NCBI GenBank assembly: GCA_001897515.1
Contig: MKTA01000024.1
Coordinates: 124,001 to 188,000, forward strand
Length of the DNA stretch: 64,000 nucleotides
Source of the DNA: Bacteroidetes bacterium 41-46
GTDB lineage: Bacteria; Bacteroidota; Bacteroidia; Bacteroidales; UBA932
Direction of reading: 5' to 3'
This document shows positions 8,072-16,762 of the stretch, one piece after another (position 1 is the first letter of the stretch; every line of letters begins with the position of its first letter). The translations under genes were made by a program, and so were the position numbers. The notes under the pieces were generated by a model. The model was not told the DNA's origin and did not search any database. It saw only the letters and a program-made list of their open reading frames with translations.

Positions 8072-9100
8072 ATGAGAATATCAGTATTATTACTCCTCGG
8101 ATTTTTCGTTATTCAATCTTGCAATATGAGAGAATCGAAATTTCCTATTGAGGAGAGAGTAACTCAGGAGCTGATGCCATTGGAGGGCTCTGTAGATCCT
8201 TTTATGATTGAGGTTAAGCAACCTTTTTTAGTTTTATTGAACTCTAAGAAGGAGGATAGCATCTTTCACTTTTACAATCTTTCTGAAAGAAAACTTGTAA
8301 ACATCTTTGGTGTTAAGGGAGAAGAATTGAAAGAGAGTTCAACCCCATGGAAATACAAAATTGGTGAGTTCATTCTCCCGATACTCCATAATGTACAGAG
8401 TGGAGATATATTGATTAGTGATGATATAAGAAGAGTAATTTACAGATTTGGGATTAACAAAGATGGTGTTTTCAATTTGAAAGAGAGAAGAAATTACAGC
8501 GATTCGGTAGACAATATGTTTCCGGCGGCTTTCATAAACGACACATTATATGCACTTGATGCAGAATATCAGGCTCCCAGTTTGTGGCTTATGTCTATAA
8601 ACAAAAAAGGTCCAATAATGGTTAAACAATATAGGAATCCTGATATATTTGACCAATATGCAGATCCCGATATGGGAAGAGTATATGCGAATGAGAGTCG
8701 TATTGCTCTGTGTTATGGCTGGAAAAAGAAGATTGACTTTCTGGATACTAACTTTAAACTCATAAGAAGCATTAATTATAAGTTTGATGATACTGTTGAT
8801 ATAACAACGGAAAATGAAGATGATGTAAAAGCCACCTATGTTTATGGCTATTTTGGTAAGAGATATTTTTACACAGTATTTTTTGGAAAATCCTGGAAAG
8901 AGCACAGGAAGACATTTAGCGGAACGACACTGGAGGTTTACGATTTGGATGGCAATCCTGTTGCAAAATATATATTTGATGGAATAAGCCCATCCCGCTT
9001 TGTTGTTGATGAGAGTACATTCACTCTGTATGGAACAATTGACAGATACTCTGAGCTAAAGAATTTTCTAGTTGTGTACAAACTCAAGGGACTATCCTAG
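8072..9100 (+). CDS. BF3164-like beta-propeller lipoprotein
   Basis: 342-residue predicted lipoprotein: MRISVLLLLGFFVIQSC is a signal peptide ending in a lipobox (Cys17). The rest is a run of beta-strand blocks of about 45-50 residues with recurring YDLDG, RVIYRFGI and SLWLMSINK type strands, which fits the six-bladed TolB-like propellers of the BF3164 family found in Bacteroidetes. No enzymatic motif is seen; such proteins may bind peptides or glycans at the cell surface. Convergent with the next gene (15-base gap). Base composition is AT-richer than the neighbours, mainly in the coding third positions. The family call is moderately sure. Confidence 0.65.
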   Translation: MRISVLLLLGFFVIQSCNMRESKFPIEERVTQELMPLEGSVDPFMIEVKQPFLVLLNSKKEDSIFHFYNLSERKLVNIFGVKGEELKESSTPWKYKIGEFILPILHNVQSGDILISDDIRRVIYRFGINKDGVFNLKERRNYSDSVDNMFPAAFINDTLYALDAEYQAPSLWLMSINKKGPIMVKQYRNPDIFDQYADPDMGRVYANESRIALCYGWKKKIDFLDTNFKLIRSINYKFDDTVDITTENEDDVKATYVYGYFGKRYFYTVFFGKSWKEHRKTFSGTTLEVYDLDGNPVAKYIFDGISPSRFVVDESTFTLYGTIDRYSELKNFLVVYKLKGLS

Positions 9101-9115
9101 GTGGATAATTGAATA

Positions 9116-10462
9116 TCACTGATATCCAAGAGGTGTATATATAAATAAATTGGGACGGGAGTTTGAGTCGCCGGGGCGGTATCTTCTGGTTGAGATCAAG
9201 ACAACACCGGAGAGCGATTTGTAAAGGAGCCCGTCATTGCCGTTAAGGACTATCAGAGTCTCAACATCTCTTATATCCATCCCTTTTAGCGCAGGGAACT
9301 CCAGATCATCATCATTATATCTGACACCGTCAACATAGATGATTGTTTTATTGTATGATGGAGAGCCACCACTTCCCTTTGTAGTAATTGATCTCCTTGA
9401 ATATAGATAATCATTAAATGCAAAAAAAGAGGGGTAATTTGCAACAATGTATTCCAAAACAGATTTGTGGTCATCTCTCTTCAAATCCTCCCGCTCCTTT
9501 ACGCTTCTCCTCTCAAAGGCGTTTCCAAATGGAGAGGGGTTAATCTTTGGTCTGTATAGTCCGTTAATCTGCTTTCTGTCAACAATAACCTTTACGGCAT
9601 CCAGTTTTATTACTCCCGATGTGTCGTACAGGATTACCGGAGATGAATTGTCTGATCTCTCTGTAATATTTCCCGATTCATTACTATAAAGAGACAAATA
9701 ATCATAATAGGGCGCAAAAGTCTCTTGCAGACAAACCGGATAATATCTCTTTTTGCCGCTCAGGTCAGTAGCCTTGATAATATACTGAGTCCCTTCAGGA
9801 GTATCCAGTTCGGTAATCAGAAAATTGACAGGGTTATTTTTCACTGTTGCCTGCCTGGTAAAGCCGGTCTGTGGTGAGAAAACATCCAGAATATAACTGT
9901 CAACTCTTTTGCCTGAAGCATTTTCTACCCACCCCTCAATATAGTGGGAAGACTCTTTCAAATAGGATTTTGGTTTATTCTCTTCAATTGACTTATTTGT
10001 AGTATAATCAGCAATGGAAAAAGTGCTCCTCCCCGGAGTAAATGGTTCATTCGGCTTAATTATACTTATTTTGGTAAAAAACAGATCTTCCGTTGGTTCG
10101 TTTAACATATACCGGGTGTAAGCTCTTACAATATAATCTCCATACGGCAGATCTCCCCTGAGAGGAAAATAACCTCTAAACCCCTCATCAGATCCCCCTT
10201 TACTATCCTCTTTCTCACTCTTTTCATCTCTCTTTATCTTTACCCTGGCTATCACGCTATCCTTAAGAAGCTCAATATAGATATAGTTGCTTCTGATATT
10301 AGAATAACCGGCATCGCTATCAAAAACAGAGGCTTTAAACCTTATTGTATCACCGGGAATAAAGTATGCTCTGTTTAGCTTAAGAGTGAGAACCTCTTTT
10401 GCTGTGAGGGAATTCACAACAATGAAAAATACAATTGAGATAACTAAACATTTAGCGTTCAC
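9116..10462 (-). CDS. Secreted MG2-like / TonB-plug-like protein, possibly C-terminally shortened
   Basis: 448 residues with a signal peptide (MNAKCLVISIVFFIVVNSLTA). Residues 25-135 look like a macroglobulin MG2 domain (LKLNRAYFIPGDTIRFKASV, then GDLPYGDYIVRAYTRYM). A middle beta region follows, and near the end a TonB-receptor plug-like segment (IIYVDGVRYNDDD, DVETLIVLNG, SGVVLISTRR). Relatives in Bacteroidetes are usually longer and, as I recall, continue past TPLGYQ with more sequence; here a TGA follows directly after LGYQ. A truncated relative or a natural short form are both possible. Function is unknown; the plug-like region suggests an envelope partner, not a transporter, since no barrel is present. 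Confidence 0.6.
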   Translation of the reverse strand: MNAKCLVISIVFFIVVNSLTAKEVLTLKLNRAYFIPGDTIRFKASVFDSDAGYSNIRSNYIYIELLKDSVIARVKIKRDEKSEKEDSKGGSDEGFRGYFPLRGDLPYGDYIVRAYTRYMLNEPTEDLFFTKISIIKPNEPFTPGRSTFSIADYTTNKSIEENKPKSYLKESSHYIEGWVENASGKRVDSYILDVFSPQTGFTRQATVKNNPVNFLITELDTPEGTQYIIKATDLSGKKRYYPVCLQETFAPYYDYLSLYSNESGNITERSDNSSPVILYDTSGVIKLDAVKVIVDRKQINGLYRPKINPSPFGNAFERRSVKEREDLKRDDHKSVLEYIVANYPSFFAFNDYLYSRRSITTKGSGGSPSYNKTIIYVDGVRYNDDDLEFPALKGMDIRDVETLIVLNGNDGLLYKSLSGVVLISTRRYRPGDSNSRPNLFIYTPLGYQ

Positions 10463-10539
10463 TTCCCCTTTTTAAGTATATTCTATTATGATGCAATTTA
10501 AACAAAAATGTTTTACATCGCACTAAAAATACAGATAAT

Positions 10540-10585
10540 GCCTCAGAGCGCAGCAGGAAGCGGAGGCAGGGCGAGGCGAAGTAGC
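10540..10585. other. GC-rich imperfect hairpin island downstream of clpX
   Basis: An isolated GC-rich stretch in an AT-rich intergenic region. GCCTC at 10540-10544 pairs with GAGGC at 10563-10567, and the block continues with GGGCGAGGCGAAG. It contains no ORF and does not match the core of elements A-C. I cannot assign it. Confidence 0.35.
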
Positions 10586-10591
10586 CAAGTC

Positions 10592-10618
10592 AAAAAAAAA
10601 GAGGCCTAAGCCTCTTTC
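10592..10618 (-). terminator. Intrinsic terminator of the tig-clpP-clpX operon
   Basis: On the minus strand AAAGAGGC-TTA-GGCCTCTTTTTTTTT forms a short stem with a nine-T tail. The stem spans the clpX stop codon, so the final codons (Lys-Glu-Ala-stop) are part of the hairpin. Confidence 0.8.
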
Positions 10619-11841
10619 ATCATCTGCAACGCCCCGGTGAACTTGGCCACCTTCTCTCTGGCGTAGGGGAGTTTGATTGTCAGACTCTTTTTGTTCTGAG
10701 ATGGGGTTTCGTACATTGCGTCAACCATTATGGCTTCACAGATTGACCTTAATCCCCGTGCCCCAAGTCTAAACTCTATTGATGTATCTACAATATAGTC
10801 AAGCACCTCATCATCAATACTCAACTTAACACCATCCATTTCAAATAATCTGAGATACTGTTTAACCAGTGCGTTTTTAGGTTCAGTAAGAATACTCCTC
10901 AACGCCTTTCTGTCAAGTGGCTCCAGATAAGTTAAAACAGGCAGTCTCCCAATAATCTCAGGAATAAGGCCGTATGCCCTCAGATCCTGAGGAGCAATAT
11001 ATCTCATAAGGTTCTCCCTGTCAATATGCTCGGTCTTATGTGCTGCTCCGTAACCTACAACTTGTGTATTAAGCCTTTGAGAAATTTTTCTCTCTATACC
11101 CTCAAAAGCTCCCCCGCAAATAAAGAGAATATTCTTAGTGTCAACAGCTATCATCCTCTGCTCAGGATGTTTTCTTCCTCCCTGGGGCGGAACATTCACA
11201 ACACTTCCCTCAAGAAGCTTTAGCATCGCCTGCTGAACACCCTCACCAGAGACATCCCTTGTTATTGACGGGTTGTCCCCTTTCCTCGCTATTTTGTCAA
11301 TCTCATCAATAAAGACTATTCCCCTCTGAGCCCTCTCAACGTCATAATCTGCCTCCTGCAACAACCTTGTAAGGATACTCTCAACATCTTCTCCAACATA
11401 GCCTGCCTCTGTAAGGACAGTTGCATCCACAATAGTAAACGGAACATCCAGCATCTTTGCTATGGTTCTGGCAAGAAGCGTTTTGCCTGTTCCGGTTCTT
11501 CCAACAAGAAGTATGTTTGACTTTTCAAGGTCAAGATCATCTCCGTTGTTACCGTTTATCCTTTTGTAATGGTTATAGACTGCAACAGAAAGATATTTCT
11601 TTGCCTCCTCCTGACCAATTACATAATCGTCAAGGAAAGCTGTGATCTCTTTTGGTTTGAGAAGGGGTTTTGCCGATGTTTTCCTCTTTCCCTTTTTTGC
11701 GGCAAGGGCCTCTCTGGAATAATCTATAGCCTGTTGAGCGCACTCGTTACAGATAGATGCAATTTCACCTGCAATAAGTACATCAACCTCACTCTTTCCC
11801 CTTCCGCAAAAAGAGCAGTAGTCTGTGTATTTGGAGGCCAT
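10606..11841 (-). CDS. clpX: ATP-dependent Clp protease ATP-binding subunit ClpX
   Basis: AAA+ unfoldase that feeds substrates to ClpP. 411 residues. The N-terminal zinc-binding domain has two Cys pairs (CSFCGRGK and CNECA). Then come Walker A GRTGTGKT, pore loop GYVG, Walker B FIDEIDK, the ClpX signature [14 protein letters not shown] and the RKH loop (GGRKHP). At the ClpP-docking IGF position the sequence reads VGY, a variant to be aware of. The ATG directly follows the clpP stop with no spacer, so translation is coupled. Third gene of tig-clpP-clpX. Confidence 0.98.
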   Translation of the reverse strand: MASKYTDYCSFCGRGKSEVDVLIAGEIASICNECAQQAIDYSREALAAKKGKRKTSAKPLLKPKEITAFLDDYVIGQEEAKKYLSVAVYNHYKRINGNNGDDLDLEKSNILLVGRTGTGKTLLARTIAKMLDVPFTIVDATVLTEAGYVGEDVESILTRLLQEADYDVERAQRGIVFIDEIDKIARKGDNPSITRDVSGEGVQQAMLKLLEGSVVNVPPQGGRKHPEQRMIAVDTKNILFICGGAFEGIERKISQRLNTQVVGYGAAHKTEHIDRENLMRYIAPQDLRAYGLIPEIIGRLPVLTYLEPLDRKALRSILTEPKNALVKQYLRLFEMDGVKLSIDDEVLDYIVDTSIEFRLGARGLRSICEAIMVDAMYETPSQNKKSLTIKLPYAREKVAKFTGALQMMKEA

Positions 11842-12513
11842 CTACTTCTTTGCTTTAATAAGAATTTCGTCTATCATCCCGTACTCCTTCGCCTCCTTTG
11901 CATTCATCCAGTAATCTCTGTCGGCATCTTTCTCAATCTGCTTCAGAGGCTTGCCGGAATGCAGTGCTATAATTTCATACAACTCCTTTTTAAGAGTCAC
12001 TATCTGCTTTGCAGTTATCTCAATATCGCTTGCCTGACCCTCTGCTCCTCCCATAGGCTGATGTATCATAACCCTTGAGTGAGGAAGCACAGAGCGCTTT
12101 CCTGTAGCACCTGCAGTAAGCAGGACAGCCGCCATTGAGGCAGCCATACCGGTACAGATTGTTGCTACATCAGAAGAGACAAGCTGCATAGTGTCATAAA
12201 TACCCAAGCCGGCATAGACTCCGCCCCCCGGTGAATTTATGTAGAGCTGAATATCTGATTTTGACTCTGTGGAATCTAGGTAGAGTAACTGAGCCTGGAT
12301 AATATTGGCTACATCGTCTGTGATGGGTACTCCCAGAAAGATGATTCTGTCCATCATCAAACGCGAGAAGACGTCCATTGCAGCTACATTAAGCTGTCTC
12401 TCCTCAATAATTGTAGGATTGATGTATGCGCCGCTTATTGAGTTAAATCTGTGCAAAGAGAGGCTGCTTATTCCCCTGTGATGCATAGCATATTTTTCAA
12501 AATCTGTAGCCAT
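11842..12513 (-). CDS. clpP: ATP-dependent Clp protease proteolytic subunit
   Basis: Serine protease that assembles as a double heptamer and degrades unfolded substrates supplied by ClpX. 223 residues, typical for Bacteroidetes. Catalytic Ser126 lies in GMAASMAA and His151 in VMIHQPMGG; the third residue is an Asp in the DRDYWM motif near residue 200. The glycine-rich INSPGGGVYAG segment forms the substrate groove. 18 bases separate it from tig upstream. Confidence 0.98.
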   Translation of the reverse strand: MATDFEKYAMHHRGISSLSLHRFNSISGAYINPTIIEERQLNVAAMDVFSRLMMDRIIFLGVPITDDVANIIQAQLLYLDSTESKSDIQLYINSPGGGVYAGLGIYDTMQLVSSDVATICTGMAASMAAVLLTAGATGKRSVLPHSRVMIHQPMGGAEGQASDIEITAKQIVTLKKELYEIIALHSGKPLKQIEKDADRDYWMNAKEAKEYGMIDEILIKAKK

Positions 12514-12531
12514 ATATTGTAAACTTTAATT

Positions 12532-13860
12532 TTAGTTTGTCATTTCCCTGAGCTTCTCAACAGAGACGCTCTTCTTATCAAGTTTTACGACAGACCTTAC
12601 ATAGCCTATTACTTTGTCCTCTTCTACTTTATCAAAGATTCTTTTGCCCTCTTTTTCGTTTGAAAGAAGAGACTCAGCATACTGATTGAGTTGTTCTTCA
12701 GGAACGTTAGGCAGTCCGTACATTGCAAACTGATACGCTGCAATATTCTTAGCCTGCGCCAGAAGATCCTCTCTCTTCACCTCAAGTTTCTGCTCCTTAA
12801 CAAAGTACTGTCTTATCATCTGCCAGCGGAAGTCTTTAAGAAACAGGTGGAAATCCTTCTCAATATCCTCCATAGAGAACTTGCCCTCATTAGCTGTAAA
12901 CAACCATCTCTTCAGAAAGTTCTCAGGAACAGCTATGGCCGCCTTTTCAATCAGGTAATCTCTTGCATCAAGCATAAATCTGTAGTCGCTCTCCTGGGCA
13001 TACTCTGCTCTCATTCGCTCAACAACCTTAGCATCAAACTCCTCCTCGGTTGAAACAACACCCTCTCCAAACATCTTATTATACAGCTCCTGATTAACTT
13101 CAGGCTCTATAAATCTTTTAACCTCTTTAACTGTAAGGCTCCAAACTGGTTCAACGGATGCAAGCTCCTCTTTCTTAACTTTCAGAAGTGCGGCTCTGTC
13201 TGCCTCATTAGCAAAGGCTTTGTTCACATCAACATCAAATGTGTCTCCACTCTTCTTGCCCATGAACTGCTTTTTTATCTTCTTATCCTCAATTGACCTT
13301 AAAGCAACATATGTGCCCTCAATCTTTGTCTCACCCTGAAGGAGATCTGCAATGATAAAATCTTCGTCCTGCTCAATTGAATCAACAACTCCAAGCTGAC
13401 CAAACTGCCTCAAAACATTTGATTTATATTTAGCAATTTCCTCTTTAGAGAGCTCTGCCTCATAGTATGCAATCATATCATCTGCTGAGAGAGCAATCTC
13501 CACCTTTGGAGCAAGCGCAATATCAAATATAAACTCCATATCCTCGCCAGCCTTCCAGCTTACAGGCTTCTGCTCTGTTTCATTAGCCAACGGCTCTCCG
13601 ATAATATTAAGCTTATTTTCATTGATATAGTTGTTCAGACCTTCAGATATTAGATTATTCACGGCATCCACCATTGCAGACTGACCATGCATCTTCTCAA
13701 TCATAGACATAGGAGCCATACCCTTGCGGAAACCTTTGATGTCTGCATTTCTGCGGTAGTCTCCCAGTATCTTTTTAACTTTTGGAGCATAATCATCGTT
13801 TCCTATGGTAAGAGAAACCATAAGCGTTAGATCTTCAGCTTGTTTCTGTGTAACTTTCAT
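12532..13860 (-). CDS. tig: Trigger factor
   Basis: Ribosome-associated chaperone that meets nascent chains at the exit tunnel. 442 residues. The N-terminal ribosome-binding domain carries the degenerate signature GFRKGMAPMSMIEK (residues about 41-54). The central region corresponds to the FKBP-like PPIase fold but is poorly conserved, as is usual in Bacteroidetes, so peptidyl-prolyl activity may be absent. The charged C-terminal arms are helical. First gene of the tig-clpP-clpX operon, a common arrangement. No convincing promoter could be read in the 69 bases upstream, which also hold the tRNA-Leu terminator. Confidence 0.95.
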   Translation of the reverse strand: MKVTQKQAEDLTLMVSLTIGNDDYAPKVKKILGDYRRNADIKGFRKGMAPMSMIEKMHGQSAMVDAVNNLISEGLNNYINENKLNIIGEPLANETEQKPVSWKAGEDMEFIFDIALAPKVEIALSADDMIAYYEAELSKEEIAKYKSNVLRQFGQLGVVDSIEQDEDFIIADLLQGETKIEGTYVALRSIEDKKIKKQFMGKKSGDTFDVDVNKAFANEADRAALLKVKKEELASVEPVWSLTVKEVKRFIEPEVNQELYNKMFGEGVVSTEEEFDAKVVERMRAEYAQESDYRFMLDARDYLIEKAAIAVPENFLKRWLFTANEGKFSMEDIEKDFHLFLKDFRWQMIRQYFVKEQKLEVKREDLLAQAKNIAAYQFAMYGLPNVPEEQLNQYAESLLSNEKEGKRIFDKVEEDKVIGYVRSVVKLDKKSVSVEKLREMTN

Positions 13861-13888
13861 CGTTTATTATGTTTTGTATTATCTCTAA

Positions 13889-13925
13889 TAAAATCAAAGC
13901 AGACCACCCAATGGGTATCTGCTTT
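13889..13925 (-). terminator. Hairpin terminator after tRNA-Leu
   Basis: On the minus strand AAAGCAGA/TCTGCTTT plus ACCC/GGGT form an interrupted 12-bp stem with an ATT loop, followed by a T-rich tail. It lies 5 bases beyond the tRNA 3' end and before tig. Confidence 0.65.
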
Positions 13926-13929
13926 TGAG

Positions 13930-14011
13930 TGCGGGCAAAGGGACTCGAACCCCCACGCCTTTCGGCACCAGATCCTAAGTCTGGCGCGGCTACCAATTAC
14001 GCCATGCCCGC
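13930..14011 (-). tRNA. tRNA-Leu (anticodon UAG)
   Basis: 82-nt class II tRNA. The acceptor stem GCGGGCA pairs with TGCCCGC, followed by discriminator A. The anticodon stem CCAGA/TCTGG holds the loop CTTAGGA with anticodon TAG, reading CUN leucine codons. A long variable arm (TGCCGAAAGGCG) and the T-arm GGGGGTTCGAGTCCC confirm the class. The 3' CCA is not encoded. Confidence 0.97.
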
Positions 14012-14022
14012 TTTGGGGAGTG

Positions 14023-14053
14023 CAAAGGTAAAACAATTTTTCAAACATCCAAA
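14023..14053 (-). promoter_or_regulatory. Promoter of tRNA-Leu
   Basis: On the minus strand TTTG (14050-14053), a 19-base spacer, and TACCTTTG (14023-14030) match the Bacteroidetes -33/-7 consensus. The start would fall a few bases before the tRNA. The -33 box lies within the last codons of prmA. Confidence 0.75.
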
Positions 14054-14892
14054 AGCATCTTTACAAATGCCCACCTCTCCCGGCTCTCAGAATGCACAAA
14101 TTTTAACCCACATGCCTCTCCTGCCTTAATCACCATAGCGACATCCTCCTCATAGAAACCACTGAGTAAGAGCACACCTCCGGGTAAAAGCGCCTCTGCA
14201 TAAGAGCCCATATCATTTATCACAATATTCCTGTTAATATTGGCAAGAATTGTATTAAATTTTTCAAACTCCTTTATCTTTCCCGCATCGCCAAGATAGA
14301 CCGATATCCTCTCTGCCACTCCGTTTCCGGCCGAATTCTCCCTTGCGGAGTCAGAAGCATCCGGATCATTATCTATTGCTACCACCTCTGATGCCCCCAT
14401 CTTTGCCGACAGGATTGCAAGTATTCCCGTACCGCATCCCATATCCAGCACCCTCCTTTCTGCAACACTCTCTTTCATAAGCCCTGATGCCATAAGGTGA
14501 GTAGTCTGATGGTGACCCGTGCCAAAGGCCATTTTCGGGTCAATTACAATATTATATTGTGTATCCGGCAACCCTTTGTGGAAGCTGGCCTTTACTGTGC
14601 ACTTTTCGTCAATAACTAGCGGCGGGAAATTTGACTCCCATACTGAGTTCCAGTTTTCTCCCTTAATTAATCTGCAATCAATCTCCACAGAGAAAGCATC
14701 AATATTACTAAACCTCCCGGCAACAGCCTCAATCAGCTCATCATAAAATTCAGAGGCCCTAATATAACCTTTTACAAATGGATCCTCCATTGTGAAACTC
14801 TCAAAACCGAGGTCATCCAAAAAAGCCGGAACAATTTCGGCATACTCCTCTTTGAATGGCTCAATTCTGAATGAGACCTCTTTATAATCCAT
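14041..14892 (-). CDS. prmA: Ribosomal protein L11 methyltransferase
   Basis: SAM-dependent enzyme that trimethylates ribosomal protein L11. 283 residues. The N-terminal 100 residues form the L11-recognition domain (VWESNFPPLVI). AFGTGHHQTT, the PrmA hallmark, precedes the SAM-binding motif LDMGCGTGILAI, and ILANINRNI is motif IV. Its ATG overlaps the tpiA stop by one base (TGATG), so the two are translated together. The tRNA-Leu promoter overlaps its 3' end. Confidence 0.95.
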   Translation of the reverse strand: MDYKEVSFRIEPFKEEYAEIVPAFLDDLGFESFTMEDPFVKGYIRASEFYDELIEAVAGRFSNIDAFSVEIDCRLIKGENWNSVWESNFPPLVIDEKCTVKASFHKGLPDTQYNIVIDPKMAFGTGHHQTTHLMASGLMKESVAERRVLDMGCGTGILAILSAKMGASEVVAIDNDPDASDSARENSAGNGVAERISVYLGDAGKIKEFEKFNTILANINRNIVINDMGSYAEALLPGGVLLLSGFYEEDVAMVIKAGEACGLKFVHSESRERWAFVKMLLDV

Positions 14893-15650
14893 CAGAATGA
14901 TTTTACAATTGCTACAAAGTCCTGAGCATCCAGCGAAGCTCCTCCTATCAGCCCACCATCAACATCATCCTTGGAGAAAATCTCAGATGCATTTGATGGT
15001 TTACAGCTACCGCCGTAAAGAATAGGAATTCTGTCCGAATGATCCCCAAACTTATCTCCAATTACTCTTCTTATATAGGCATGCATCTCCTCTGCCTGGT
15101 CAGAAGTTGCTGTCATACCGGTACCTATTGCCCATACCGGCTCATAGGCCACTATAACATTGTCAAGCTCAACGCCTCTTAGTCTGTACAGCACATCTTT
15201 TATCTGCTGTGCTACCACCTCAAAATGTCTGTTAGCCTGCCTCTCCTCCTGCTTTTCACCTACACAGAATATGGGTTGCATTCCCTCATTTATTGCAAGG
15301 TTAATCTTTTTGTAAAGGCTCTCATTGCTTTCAGAGTAATACTCTCTCCTCTCAGAGTGTCCAAGAATTACATATTTGCAGCCCAGATTCCTTAGCATCG
15401 CCGCTGAGACCTCCCCGGTATATGCTCCCTTATCGTGATCTGCACAGTTTTGAGCAGCTAAAGCAATATTAATTTTATTCTCCTTCAGATACCTCCCCAA
15501 TACTGCAAGATGCGTGAAAGGTGGAGCTATAATTATCTCAACATCTGTCTCCAACTCCTTTGTAAGAAATTCCAGTTGCTTTACAAACACCTCCCCCTCC
15601 GGCAGCAAAGTGTTCATTTTCCAGTTGCCGGCAACAATTTTTCTTCTCAT
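14892..15650 (-). CDS. tpiA: Triosephosphate isomerase
   Basis: Glycolytic enzyme interconverting dihydroxyacetone phosphate and glyceraldehyde 3-phosphate. 252 residues from the ATG at 15650. Catalytic Lys in GNWKMN, His in LGHSERR and Glu in AYEPVWAIGTG are all present, with loop 6 intact. A longer reading frame reaches 15731 but MRRKIVAGNWKMN is the family start. The -7 box TATTTTTG at 15683-15690 is at a suitable distance. Divergent from the ABC permease. Confidence 0.97.
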   Translation of the reverse strand: MRRKIVAGNWKMNTLLPEGEVFVKQLEFLTKELETDVEIIIAPPFTHLAVLGRYLKENKINIALAAQNCADHDKGAYTGEVSAAMLRNLGCKYVILGHSERREYYSESNESLYKKINLAINEGMQPIFCVGEKQEERQANRHFEVVAQQIKDVLYRLRGVELDNVIVAYEPVWAIGTGMTATSDQAEEMHAYIRRVIGDKFGDHSDRIPILYGGSCKPSNASEIFSKDDVDGGLIGGASLDAQDFVAIVKSF

Positions 15651-15682
15651 CGCTGTGATTTTTTTGGATTTGTATAGTGCTG

Positions 15683-15690
15683 CAAAAATA
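15683..15690 (-). promoter_or_regulatory. Possible -7 box of tpiA-prmA
   Basis: TATTTTTG on the minus strand, 32 bases before the tpiA ATG. No matching -33 element is seen, so support is partial. Confidence 0.35.
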
Positions 15691-15724
15691 ACAATTTTTT
15701 TTGCACTATCTTCGCAGAACATTA

Positions 15725-16762
15725 ATGACAATTACTCGGTTGAAGTTCAGAAAATCATATACTGCAATATATGCGGCCATTGCTGTAGCTCTCCTGATTC
15801 TTACAATTCTTAACCTCATACTCGGTTCAGTAATAATTCCCCCGGGAGAACTTCTGGCCTCACTGACAGGTTCAGAAGCTCCAAAATATGTAAATGATAT
15901 TTTATGGAACTTCAGGATTCCAAAGGTTATCACGGCGCTTCTGGCCGGAGTTGCCCTCTCTGTCTGCGGGCTTCAGATGCAGACAATGTTCAGAAATCCG
16001 CTTGCAGATCCATTTATTTTGGGGATTAGCTCCGGAGCAGGTTTAGGAGTGGCTCTATTTGTAATGGGTTCATCCGCCTTTGGCCTTAGCATTGCCGGAG
16101 GTCTATTTTTCAATCTCGGTATAGCCGCCTCTGCATGGGCCGGAGCAGCAGGTGTTACACTGATAATTCTACTCGTCTCACACAGACTAAGAGAGAACTC
16201 ATCACTCCTGATATTTGGAATAATGATAGGAAGTGTAACAAGCGCCATCATAACACTTATTCAGTATTTTTCATCTTCATCTGAGCTTAAAGCCTTTGTT
16301 ACATGGACAATGGGAAGCTTTTCCGGCCTCACAAACAGTCAGATATGGATATTATCACTGCTAGTTGTTCCAGGAATCGTACTATCAGTTTACAACATTA
16401 AGGAGCTGAACATACTCCTCCAAGGCGAAGCATATGCAAAGAGTCTGGGACTAAACCTTCAAGCAACAAGAAGAAGGATACTCATAGCCACTACCCTGCT
16501 TGCAGGGAGCGTAACCGCATTTTGCGGGCCAATTGGTTTTATAGGCATAGCTGTACCTCATATTGCAAGGCTTTTCTTTAAAAATGCCGATCACAAGGTT
16601 CTTGTTCCCGCCACGGCACTTACAGGTGCTGCAATAATGGTTTTAACCGACATGGTGGCCCAGCTTCCGGGACAGTCATGGGTAATTCCAATCAACACAG
16701 TAAGCGCACTTATAGGTGTTCCGGTTATATTATTTATCATCATGAGGAGTAAATTTTCATGA
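15725..16762 (+). CDS. FecCD-family ABC transporter permease (siderophore/cobalamin type)
   Basis: Inner-membrane permease of the BtuC/FecCD family, 345 residues and about ten membrane segments. GLQMQTMFRNPLADPFILGISSG and CGPIGFIGIAVPHIARL, the second being the region that couples to the ATPase, are typical. The start at 15725 skips eight residues of a longer frame. It works with the ATPase that overlaps its last 4 bases. No periplasmic binding protein or outer-membrane receptor is adjacent, so cobalamin, haem or ferric siderophore cannot be distinguished. MeaB elsewhere in the window shows that cobalamin is used, which slightly favours BtuC. Confidence 0.92.
   Translation: MTITRLKFRKSYTAIYAAIAVALLILTILNLILGSVIIPPGELLASLTGSEAPKYVNDILWNFRIPKVITALLAGVALSVCGLQMQTMFRNPLADPFILGISSGAGLGVALFVMGSSAFGLSIAGGLFFNLGIAASAWAGAAGVTLIILLVSHRLRENSSLLIFGIMIGSVTSAIITLIQYFSSSSELKAFVTWTMGSFSGLTNSQIWILSLLVVPGIVLSVYNIKELNILLQGEAYAKSLGLNLQATRRRILIATTLLAGSVTAFCGPIGFIGIAVPHIARLFFKNADHKVLVPATALTGAAIMVLTDMVAQLPGQSWVIPINTVSALIGVPVILFIIMRSKFS

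Noticed and set aside
11569-12078. Open frame of 169 codons on the plus strand across clpX and clpP
   Set aside because: Cys/Leu-rich shadow of two conserved genes on the other strand.
15651-15724. Cobalamin riboswitch before the FecCD-type importer
   Set aside because: The gap is about 74 bases, too short for a cobalamin riboswitch, and no B12-box-like sequence is seen.
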